In this document: positions 26,036 to 32,838 of the stretch, piece after piece
How the letters are laid out: every line of letters starts with the position of its first letter
Numbering within the stretch: position 1 is the first letter of the stretch
NCBI RefSeq assembly: GCF_014654205.1
Contig: NZ_BNAW01000053.1
Span: 1-64,000, forward strand
DNA length: 64,000 bases
Source: Amycolatopsis bullii
GTDB taxonomy: Bacteria; Actinomycetota; Actinomycetes; Mycobacteriales; Pseudonocardiaceae
Direction of reading: 5' to 3'
The notes under the pieces: generated by a model
Told to the model about the DNA's origin: nothing
What the model saw: only the letters and a program-made list of their open reading frames with translations
Database searches by the model: none
Program-made: the position numbers and the translations under genes

Positions 26036-26782
26036 TCAGCCGGCGAGCCGTCCGGCGATCAGCCGGACGATCGCCGGAACGTGGTCGGTCAGGTAGAAGT
26101 GGCCGCCCGGGTACGTCTTCAGCTCGAAGTCACCGGACGTCCGCTCCGCCCACAACCGCGCGTCGGCCTCGGTGACCTTGGGGTCCCGGTCGCCGATCAG
26201 CGCCACGACCGGGCAGCCGACGTCCGGGCCCGGGCGGTAGTGGTAGAGCTCGGCGGCCTTGTAGTCGCTGCGCAGCGCGGGCAGCACGAGGGTGCGGATG
26301 TCTTCGTCGTCCAGCACCGCCGCGTCGGTGCCGCCGAGCCGCTTGACCTCGGCCAGCAGCTCCTCGTCGCCCTTGTCGTGGACCCGCTCGCCGTGGTCCG
26401 CCGTCGGCCCGCGGCGGCCGGAGACGAACAGGGTGAGCAGTTTCGTGCCCCGGGCTTCGAGCCGCCGCGCGACCTCGAAGGCCAGGCTGGCGCCCATGCT
26501 GTGGCCGAAGAACGCCACCGGCCCGGTGGTCTCCGGGGCGAGCACGTCCGCCAGCCGGTCGGCGAGCACGAACAGGTCGTCCACCGGGGCTTCGGCGTAC
26601 CGGTCCTGCCGCCCCGGGTACTGCACGGCCAGCACCTCCACGGCGGGCGCCAGCGCCGCCGACACGGGGTGGTAGTAGCTCGCCGCTCCCCCGGCGTGCG
26701 GGAAGCACACGAGCCGGGCCGAGGCCGACGGCGCCGGGTGGAAGCGCCGGACCCACGCCGCGGCGTCGAGGGAAATCGTCAT
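26036..26782 (-). CDS. Type II thioesterase (TEII)
   Basis: A 248-aa alpha/beta hydrolase of the proofreading thioesterase class that works with NRPS or PKS enzymes. Visible elements are FPHAGGAASYYHP (oxyanion region), the nucleophile Ser in FGHSMGASLAFEVARRL, the Asp of GDRDPKV and the His of GGHFYLTDH. Such enzymes free stalled acyl groups from carrier proteins. No NRPS or PKS gene lies in the window, so it acts in trans or is a leftover. The start at ATG 26782 (MTISLDAAAW) fits homolog length; the upstream in-frame start at 26803 adds only 7 residues. Confidence 0.82.
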   Translation of the reverse strand: MTISLDAAAWVRRFHPAPSASARLVCFPHAGGAASYYHPVSAALAPAVEVLAVQYPGRQDRYAEAPVDDLFVLADRLADVLAPETTGPVAFFGHSMGASLAFEVARRLEARGTKLLTLFVSGRRGPTADHGERVHDKGDEELLAEVKRLGGTDAAVLDDEDIRTLVLPALRSDYKAAELYHYRPGPDVGCPVVALIGDRDPKVTEADARLWAERTSGDFELKTYPGGHFYLTDHVPAIVRLIAGRLAG

Positions 26783-26849
26783 GGGCCCAATCTGGCAGGC
26801 CACCCGGACGGCGTCGACCCCTGAAGTGCGCGGGCCGGTCAGCGGGGTG

Positions 26850-27668
26850 TCACTCCGCCCGCCACAGCGCCGGGACGGCCGGGGGTTCCCAGCCCGGCTG
26901 CGCGGTGTGGGCCTGCAGGCAGACGTATCCGCGGCCGCCGTAGGTGACCCGGATGCCCGCCGTGTACGCGGTCCCCACCGCCCAGGAAGTGCCCCCGGGT
27001 GGTGTGGAGGAGGTCGGCGTGGGCCGCGTCGACGTCGGCGTCTGGGCGACGTCGAGCACGAAGTCGAAGGCGGCCTCCTTCGCGGAGCCGTTGTCGCGCA
27101 CGGTCATCAGCAGCCGCGCGTCGAAGATCGTGTCGGTGTTGTTGCGGGGTTCGCCGGGGAAGTAGAGCTGCGTGGTCAGCACCGGACGGCCGGGTGCCTG
27201 CACCTTCACGTGGATGTGCCGGGTCCGGCCGGGGTAGAGGCCCGGCACGATCGTGGACAGCGTGAACGCGCCCTGGGCGTCGGTGTACTGGTGCCCGCGG
27301 AAGGTGTAGCCGGTGTTGTCGTAGGCGCCGTTGACGTCGGCCTGCCAGAAGTCCAGCAGCGCGCGGCCGATCGGCAGGCAGGCCCGCCCGAAGACGTACC
27401 CGGTCACGGTCAGCCGGGTGCCCGGGGTGCCGGGCGTGACGAGGTTGGTCCGTTCCGGTGAGTTCGGCTTGAAGTACGGGCCCTCGGTCTGCTCGATCGT
27501 CGGATCGTCGTCGTCGTGGCACGCCGGGGTCAGCTCCGGTGCGGTGCCGCCGACGGCGTTCGCGCGGGCCAGCGCCGGGCCGCCGATCAGCGCGACCGGC
27601 GCCGCGACACCCGCGGCGAGCGCGGCCTTGAGCACCGTCTTGCGGCTGAGCTTGGTTTCGTCGTCCAT
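26850..27668 (-). CDS. Secreted intradiol ring-cleavage dioxygenase fused to CBM5/12
   Basis: A 272-aa exported enzyme. The N-terminus (LSRKTVLKAALAAGVAAPVALIGGPALA) is a signal peptide with a paired basic n-region, possibly Tat. The core is an intradiol dioxygenase: TEGPYF, GYVFGRACLPIGRALLDFWQAD, Tyr-containing GYTFRGHQY and the HIHVKV metal-binding His pair, giving the Tyr2-His2 non-heme Fe(III) site that opens catechols. After a Thr/Pro/Ser linker, residues about 228-272 form a CBM5/12 (WAVGTAYTAGIRVTYGGRGYVCLQAHT...W). A GAGGAG site precedes the ATG. A similar fusion, SACTE_2871 of Streptomyces sp. SirexAA-E, is known from lignocellulose work. Adjacent to an AraC regulator on the same strand. 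Confidence 0.85.
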   Translation of the reverse strand: MDDETKLSRKTVLKAALAAGVAAPVALIGGPALARANAVGGTAPELTPACHDDDDPTIEQTEGPYFKPNSPERTNLVTPGTPGTRLTVTGYVFGRACLPIGRALLDFWQADVNGAYDNTGYTFRGHQYTDAQGAFTLSTIVPGLYPGRTRHIHVKVQAPGRPVLTTQLYFPGEPRNNTDTIFDARLLMTVRDNGSAKEAAFDFVLDVAQTPTSTRPTPTSSTPPGGTSWAVGTAYTAGIRVTYGGRGYVCLQAHTAQPGWEPPAVPALWRAE

Positions 27669-27745
27669 GGCTGCTCCTCGTGGGGGCTCGGGGATCCCCT
27701 CGAACGTAGGCAGCGCACCGGGCGGGCGGCGATGGACTGGATCGG

Positions 27746-28636
27746 TCAGTCGTGGTGCTTCTCCCCGCCGCGCCGGAAGGCGCCGGGACTCATCCCGGTC
27801 TCGCGGCGGAAGAACCGGCAGAAGTAGGCGGGGTCGGCGAACCCGACCCGGCTCGCGACCTGCCGGACGGTGAGGTCCGTCCGGAGCAGGAACCGTTGCG
27901 CCTCCCGGGTCCTGGCCTCGCGCAGCAGCTGCGCGGCGGTGCGGCCGGTCGCGGCCTTGACCGCCTCGGTGAGGTGGCCGGCGGTGACGCCGAGGCGTTC
28001 CGCGTGCGCTCGCACCGACCACAGCCCCGGCTCGGCGCGGCCGGCGAGCCGGACGAACTCCGCCGCCACCGCGCCGGCGGGGGCGGGCGGCGGGGTGCCC
28101 AGCAGCCGTCCCGCCCGCACGATCAGGACGTGCACCAGCGCGCGCAGCACCGACTCCGTGCCGGCACCGCCGCGGCGGTACTCGTCCTCCAGATCGGCGA
28201 TCAGCCGCGCGACCCGCGCGTCGGCGTGGTCGTCCAGGTGCAGCCACGGCCGTTCGCTCAGCCGCCGCAGGAGCTCGCGGTCGGCCGGGTGGTCGAGGAG
28301 GAAGTCGTCGGTGAACAGCACGACGTGCCCGGTGAGGCCGCGGACGCCGGCCCACTGGTGCACCTGCCCGGGCGCGATCACGCCGAAGTGCGGCGGCCGC
28401 AGCGGCCAGCGGGCGGTGTCGACGACGTGCGCGCCGGTGCCGCCGGTGACGTGCACGAGCTCGTGGAAGGTGTGCCGGTGCGGGAAGTCCGCGCGCGACA
28501 GCGGCCCGAGCGCGTCGAACGTGCCGACGGCGAACGGGGGTGCGTGCGGAGCGGGGACCTCCAGCCGGTGCATCGGCAGCTCACCCGGCCGCGGGGTCCT
28601 GCAGGGCGTCCCCGGCGGAACGGTCGTACCGCGCAT
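27746..28636 (-). CDS. AraC-family transcriptional regulator
   Basis: A 296-aa regulator with an N-terminal cupin-like sensing domain (HRHTFHELVHVTGGTG, about 53-68) and a C-terminal double helix-turn-helix (about 195-290) ending in VASRVGFADPAYFCRFFRRETGMSPGAFRR. It lies directly upstream of the dioxygenase-CBM gene on the same strand (77-bp gap) and is the likely controller. The start is uncertain: ATG 28636 is leaderless-like with TAGACT 8 nt before it, while ATG 28573 follows GGGTGAG and would give 275 residues. Confidence 0.83.
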   Translation of the reverse strand: MRGTTVPPGTPCRTPRPGELPMHRLEVPAPHAPPFAVGTFDALGPLSRADFPHRHTFHELVHVTGGTGAHVVDTARWPLRPPHFGVIAPGQVHQWAGVRGLTGHVVLFTDDFLLDHPADRELLRRLSERPWLHLDDHADARVARLIADLEDEYRRGGAGTESVLRALVHVLIVRAGRLLGTPPPAPAGAVAAEFVRLAGRAEPGLWSVRAHAERLGVTAGHLTEAVKAATGRTAAQLLREARTREAQRFLLRTDLTVRQVASRVGFADPAYFCRFFRRETGMSPGAFRRGGEKHHD

Positions 28637-28641
28637 GGCCG

Positions 28642-28657
28642 AGAAGTCTAGACCAAT
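28642..28657 (-). promoter_or_regulatory. dre-like half-site over the AraC gene promoter
   Basis: The segment contains GTCTAGACCA, matching the core of the dre consensus (12 of 16 over the full site), and overlaps the TAGACT box proposed as the AraC gene -10. If functional, chitin-derived signals would reach the dioxygenase locus. The match is weaker than the chitinase site. Confidence 0.35.
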
Positions 28658-28722
28658 TTATCGGCGATTCGCCGGTTTCGCCCCGATGATCGCAATCCGA
28701 TCGTCGGGTGCCGGACAGCAGA

Positions 28723-28753
28723 ACGAGGCCGGTCCACAGTGGACCGGCCCCGT
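28723..28753. terminator. Hairpin after the thioester-protein gene
   Basis: GGCCGGTCCAC (28727-28737) and GTGGACCGGCC (28739-28749) form a perfect palindrome, extended by ACG/CGT beyond one mismatch. It lies 14 nt downstream of the minus-strand stop at 28768 and is a strong terminator candidate. Confidence 0.7.
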
Positions 28754-28767
28754 CCGGAGCTACTGCG

Positions 28768-29916
28768 TCACGCGCGGCTGCGGCGCCGGTTCACCAGCAG
28801 CATCAGCGCGCCGCCGCCGAGCAGCAGGCCGCCGATGCCGAACGGAACCGCGGCGTCGACACCGGTGTTGGCCAGCTCGCCGCCACCGGAGGGAGCGCCG
28901 CCGGGCGTGCTCGGCGCCGTGGTCGGGGTGGGGGTCGCGGGCGTCTCGGACCAGCTCGCGGTCGCCTTCGCGGCCACCTCGGCCTTCTCCGAGTCGGCGA
29001 CGATCAGCGACTGCGACGGCCGCTTCGCGTAGTTCTCCGCGACGAACAGCCGGCCGGTGTCCACCTCGCCGGTGGCCTTCAGCGAAAACGAACCGTTGCC
29101 CGGCTTGGTGCCGGCCGGGACGTCGACGAACAGCTTGCTGCCGTCCTTGACGTCGGCGGCCTTCAGCTCCTTGCCGTCGGCGTCGGTGACCTTGACGCCG
29201 TCGGGCAGCTGGCTGGTCAGCGACGTGACCGTGCCGTTCGTGGCGACCTGGAACGGGCCGATCTTGGTGCCGGCCTTGCCCTCGGTCTTCGGGCCCGCGA
29301 TGTCGAGAGCCGGCTTCGGCTGCGCGCCGATGCCGGTGTTCTGGTCGCCGATCAGGTAGCTGTACAGCGCGGCGACGTCGGCGTTGGTCTCGGCCGGGTT
29401 GTCCTCGGCCAGCGGCTTCTGCAGGTTGAGGTTCACGCCGTCGCTGAAGTGCCACACCGCGGCCTGCGTCCCGGTGATCGCCTCGGCCTCGGTCAGGCCG
29501 TCGTGGACCTTGACACCCTGCTTGGCGAGCTCCGCCGCCACCGCGTCGAGGTCGAGGGCCGGGTAGCCGTGGTGCAGCACCCAGTTGAGCTTGGCGCTGT
29601 TCTTGACGAACGGTGAGCCGGCGTCCGGGTACTTGTTCCAGGCCGTCTCGACCATGTCGACGTCGTCGTAGGCGTGGGTGCTGAACTCCACGCAGTAGAG
29701 CTTGAGCGACTTGCCGTCCGACAGCTTGAAGCCGAACAGCTTGGCGTAGGGGTCACCTTGGTCGGTGTTCACCCGGTAGACGCGCTTGGACGTGGCTTCG
29801 TCGATCCGGCCACGCGCGGCGCCGTCCGCGAGGGCGGACGGGGCGCTGACCATGACCGCGGCGGCCGCGGCGAGCACCGCGATCCCGCCACGCGCGAAAG
29901 CTGACCTGACCTGCAT
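28768..29916 (-). CDS. Cell-wall-anchored thioester-domain surface protein
   Basis: A 382-aa surface protein. The signal peptide (cleavage after SALA, about 30) is followed by a TQXA-type thioester domain: Cys75 (LYCVEFST) and Gln151 (TGTQAAVWHFSDG) are the pair expected to form an internal thioester able to bond covalently to host or substrate amines. Residues about 213-310 look like an Ig/Cna-like stalk. After a Pro/Thr linker the tail has LANTG (348-352), a hydrophobic span and RRRSRA, the LAxTG sorting signal of class E sortases. A GGATAGGAGAG ribosome-binding site precedes the ATG. It would be displayed on the wall as an adhesin. Confidence 0.85.
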   Translation of the reverse strand: MQVRSAFARGGIAVLAAAAAVMVSAPSALADGAARGRIDEATSKRVYRVNTDQGDPYAKLFGFKLSDGKSLKLYCVEFSTHAYDDVDMVETAWNKYPDAGSPFVKNSAKLNWVLHHGYPALDLDAVAAELAKQGVKVHDGLTEAEAITGTQAAVWHFSDGVNLNLQKPLAEDNPAETNADVAALYSYLIGDQNTGIGAQPKPALDIAGPKTEGKAGTKIGPFQVATNGTVTSLTSQLPDGVKVTDADGKELKAADVKDGSKLFVDVPAGTKPGNGSFSLKATGEVDTGRLFVAENYAKRPSQSLIVADSEKAEVAAKATASWSETPATPTPTTAPSTPGGAPSGGGELANTGVDAAVPFGIGGLLLGGGALMLLVNRRRSRA

Positions 29917-30111
29917 AACTCTCCTATCCGAGCCCGAACCACGCCGTTAGGGGCCGCGTGGGATCACGATCCCCGACCACGTCGGCCACTGATTCGGGTG
30001 AGTGATCACCCGGTCAAGCGAATGGCAGCATACACAAACCTCACAGTGGGCTACACCGGTGCCCCCATAAGCACGAATCTGCGCGGAAATCCCCTGAAAG
30101 AGGCCCAGATT

Positions 30112-30936
30112 TCAGGCGCCGAAATACCCGCCGAACAGGATTTCGGCGATCTTCGTGGTGGTCTCCTTGCCGACCTCGTCGCCGCCGGAGATCACCCGGG
30201 TGTCGTTCATCAGGGCGAGGGTGTACCGCTCGTCCGGGCCCGCGAAACCGACGGAGTTCATGATCCAGGAGCCGTCGTCGTTGTCGTCCGACCAGCCGTT
30301 CTTGTTCCCGGGCCGGGCGGCGGGCCCGGCGCCCCAGACGCCCCACTGCTGGTTGGCGTCCACGGTGCGCAGTTCCCCGACGAGGTAGTCCCGGTGCCGG
30401 GCAGGCAGGCGGGTCAGGACGTATTCGATCAACCGGTCCAGGTCGTCGGCCGTGGTGAGGATCCAGCCCCAGTGGTGCGGGTGGTGATCACTGAACCGCA
30501 TGTCGGTCATTCCGTATGCCGGAAAACGGCGACCGAATTCCGCTTCGCCTCCATAACGGGTCCACAACGCGTGGGCCGCCCCGTCGTCACTCGAATGGAG
30601 CATCCGGTGCATCAGATCGCGATCTTGGGCGGTCAACGTGATCGCGCCGGCGTCCTCGCGCAGCAGCAGGTCGACGGCCATGGCCAGCTTGGGAGTCGAG
30701 CAGGCCCAGATCAGCGTGCCGGCGGCGGCGCTGCGGTGGACGGCACCGGTCCACCGGTCCCGCAGGACGATCCCGGTCACCCCCGGCCGGCTGTCGGCGT
30801 AGGCCTGCGCCCGCGCGATCCGCGCCCGCAGCTCCGGGCCGAACGGATCACCGCCTCGGGGCGCGCCCCCACCGGCGGACGGCGACGGCGCCAACGCGAA
30901 GGCCGCCAGCAGCGCGGTGAGCAGGAACTTGCCCAT
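30112..30936 (-). CDS. Secreted serine hydrolase, beta-lactamase-like fold
   Basis: A 274-aa exported protein with a signal peptide (MGKFLLTALLAAFALAPSPSAGG). The S-x-x-K motif CSTPKLA (near residue 78) is the nucleophile region of penicillin-binding and beta-lactamase-like enzymes, and NKNGWSDD and a TADDLDRLIEYVL helix follow the same fold. It may be a DD-peptidase or esterase-type hydrolase; resistance activity is not implied. GGGAGA precedes ATG 30936; the in-frame start at 31014 adds residues with no signal-peptide character. Confidence 0.65.
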   Translation of the reverse strand: MGKFLLTALLAAFALAPSPSAGGGAPRGGDPFGPELRARIARAQAYADSRPGVTGIVLRDRWTGAVHRSAAAGTLIWACSTPKLAMAVDLLLREDAGAITLTAQDRDLMHRMLHSSDDGAAHALWTRYGGEAEFGRRFPAYGMTDMRFSDHHPHHWGWILTTADDLDRLIEYVLTRLPARHRDYLVGELRTVDANQQWGVWGAGPAARPGNKNGWSDDNDDGSWIMNSVGFAGPDERYTLALMNDTRVISGGDEVGKETTTKIAEILFGGYFGA

Positions 30937-31048
30937 GGAGTCTCCCGGTGCAGGCGAGCGGACGGGTCCGCCCAAGAGACTCGCACGGACGAGCGGGGGC
31001 CGCGAGCGCCGCACCCGGTCCCTGTCTCAGCACACCGCGGGACCGAAC

Positions 31049-31101
31049 GCAGTGAATGACTCATTCCCGGCGTTCGACGCCAGGAATGAGTCATTCACTG
31101 C
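31049..31101. repeat. Perfect 19-bp inverted repeat built from a self-palindromic unit
   Basis: Left arm 31049-31067 and right arm 31083-31101 pair over all 19 bases. The 15-nt centre forms a further 5-bp stem (GGCGT/ACGCC). Each arm also contains the palindrome GAATGACTCATTC, so the element can fold in two ways. It lies 34 bp downstream of the cellulase stop and may terminate it. The style resembles dispersed intergenic hairpins of Amycolatopsis. Confidence 0.7.
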
Positions 31102-31134
31102 ACCGGGACCCGCCAAGGCAGCCCCTGGCGTGCC

Positions 31135-32667
31135 TCAGGGGTGGACGGCGAGCAAGTGGGCCCGGAAGCCCTCGCCGTAGGTCTTGGTCGGCGTGCCGCT
31201 GTAGTCCTCGATCAGCACGTTGCCGCCGCTGCAGCCCCACGGGTTCCACGTCCAGGCCGTGTAGCCGAGGTTGTGCGCGTCGAGCCAGGCCATCACCTGG
31301 TCGATGTAGTCGTGGGCACAGCTGTTCTGCCCGATCTCGCCCGCCTGCACCGGGACCTGGGCCGCGACCGTCCCGATCTGACTGTCCCAGCAGGACACCG
31401 TGATGCAGGCGTTGAAGTTGTACGAGTGCCAGGACGCCACCAGGTTGCCCGCCGGGTCCACCGGCTTGTAGGTCAGCCACTGCGTGAGGTCGTTGGTCCA
31501 CGTCAGGCCGCCGGTCATCACCACGTTCCCGGCACCGGTGGCCCGGACCGCGTCGACCAGCTCCTGCATCCCCGCGACCGCATAGCCGATCCCGGTGCAG
31601 GTGCCGCCGTCGCGCAGGCACCGCCACGCCGCGGCCGCGTCGGACCAGTTGGCCGCCGCGTCCGGGTAGGGCTCGTTGAACAAGTCGAACACCACGGCGT
31701 TGTCGCCCTTGAACGCGGTCGCGACCTGGCTCCAGAACGTCGGCGTGTACTGCCGGTCGGGCATCGGCTTCTGGCAGGTGGCGTTGACGTCGGTGCACGC
31801 CGACGAGGTCCCCGTGTACTGGCCGTGCGTCCAGTGCAGGTCGAGGATCGGGTTGATCCCGTTGGCCACCAGCAGGTTCGCGTAGTCCTTGACCGCCTGC
31901 TGGTACGGCGCGCCGCTGGGCGAGCCGGACAGGCCGAGCCAGCAGTCCTCGTTCAGCGGGATCCGCACCGCGTGGATGTTCCACGCCTTCATCGCGTCGA
32001 CCGAAGCCTGGTCGACCGGGCCGCTGTCCCACATCCCCTTGCCCTGCACGCAGGCGAACTCGCCGCTGGCCCGGTTGACGCCGAGCAGCCGGTAGGTCTT
32101 CCCGTCGGCGGTGAGCAGCTTGTTGCCCGAGACGTGCAACGCCGGTGCCGGGCCCGGCGGGGGTGGCGTGGTGGTGGTCGTGGCCGGTGTCGTGCTCGTC
32201 GGCTTGGTGATGGGGGTGGTCGCCGTGGTCGGCGGGGTTCCGGTGCACGCGGCGCCGTTGACCGCGAAGTCCGTGGGCGTGGTGTTGGTGCCGCTGTAGG
32301 AGAAGTTCGCGCCGGTGCTGACCGAGCCGCCGGCCGGGATGGTGCCGTTCCAGCTCGCGTTGGTCACGGTGACCTGCTTGCCGGACTGCGTCCACGTGCC
32401 CATCCAGCCCTGCTGGAGGGTCTGGTTCCCGGCGTAGGAGTAGGTCAGCGTCCAGCCGTCGGCCGCCGCGGAGCCGACGTTGGCGATCCCGACCGTGGCG
32501 CTGAAACCGCTTCCCCAGTCGTTGGCCGAGTAGGTGACGCGGCAGGCGAACGCGGCGCTCGTCTCACGCGCGGACGACACCGCCGTCGTCGACGTGACGA
32601 CTCCGGCAGCGACCGCGAGACCCGCCACGGCCAGCGCGGCAGGACGTTTTCCGGCTCTTCCCCACAT
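31135..32667 (-). CDS. Secreted cellulase: CBM2 plus GH5
   Basis: A 510-aa secreted endoglucanase-type enzyme. Signal peptide about 1-40, a family 2 cellulose-binding module (about 42-140; CRVTYSANDWGSGFSATV, GWTLTYSYAG, WNGTIPAGGS), a Thr/Pro linker (about 143-170) and a GH5 catalytic domain. The acid/base Glu is in FDLFNEP (about 331) and the nucleophile Glu in VQAGEIGQN (about 442). It cuts cellulose, and its products could feed the CebEFG-BglC system. ATG 32667 is preferred over GTG 32685 because AAGGGAG lies between them. A CebR-type operator sits just upstream. Confidence 0.9.
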   Translation of the reverse strand: MWGRAGKRPAALAVAGLAVAAGVVTSTTAVSSARETSAAFACRVTYSANDWGSGFSATVGIANVGSAAADGWTLTYSYAGNQTLQQGWMGTWTQSGKQVTVTNASWNGTIPAGGSVSTGANFSYSGTNTTPTDFAVNGAACTGTPPTTATTPITKPTSTTPATTTTTPPPPGPAPALHVSGNKLLTADGKTYRLLGVNRASGEFACVQGKGMWDSGPVDQASVDAMKAWNIHAVRIPLNEDCWLGLSGSPSGAPYQQAVKDYANLLVANGINPILDLHWTHGQYTGTSSACTDVNATCQKPMPDRQYTPTFWSQVATAFKGDNAVVFDLFNEPYPDAAANWSDAAAAWRCLRDGGTCTGIGYAVAGMQELVDAVRATGAGNVVMTGGLTWTNDLTQWLTYKPVDPAGNLVASWHSYNFNACITVSCWDSQIGTVAAQVPVQAGEIGQNSCAHDYIDQVMAWLDAHNLGYTAWTWNPWGCSGGNVLIEDYSGTPTKTYGEGFRAHLLAVHP

Positions 32668-32700
32668 CGGCACTCCCTTGTGCACACTGACGGCGGACCC

Positions 32701-32758
32701 CTCTGGGAGCGTTCCCAGAGGGCCGTCACACCGTCGCTGCCGGGCCCCGGGTTGTCAA
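32701..32758 (-). promoter_or_regulatory. Cellulase promoter with CebR-type operator
   Basis: CTCTGGGAGCGTTCCCAGAG (32701-32720) is a near-perfect palindrome containing a 13/14 match to the CebR operator TGGGAGCGCTCCCA. Reading on the minus strand, TTGACA (32758-32753), 17 nt, then GACGGT (32735-32730) form the promoter, so the operator falls at about +3 to +22, suited to repression relieved by cellobiose. Confidence 0.75.
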
Positions 32759-32838
32759 TCACCAACGCTGACAAAGGGGCCGAACAGCGTCGGGCGCGTT
32801 CCCCCATCGAACGCAGGCGTCTCCTCCGGGCGGAGGCC

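Noticed and set aside
26036..27668. A polyketide or NRPS cluster implied by the type II thioesterase
   Set aside because: No carrier-protein, synthase or ligase gene is present; the neighbours are secreted degradative enzymes.
28768..29916. The class F sortase at the window start as the anchor enzyme for the LANTG protein
   Set aside because: LAxTG signals are typical of class E sortases, and the two genes are 28 kb apart.
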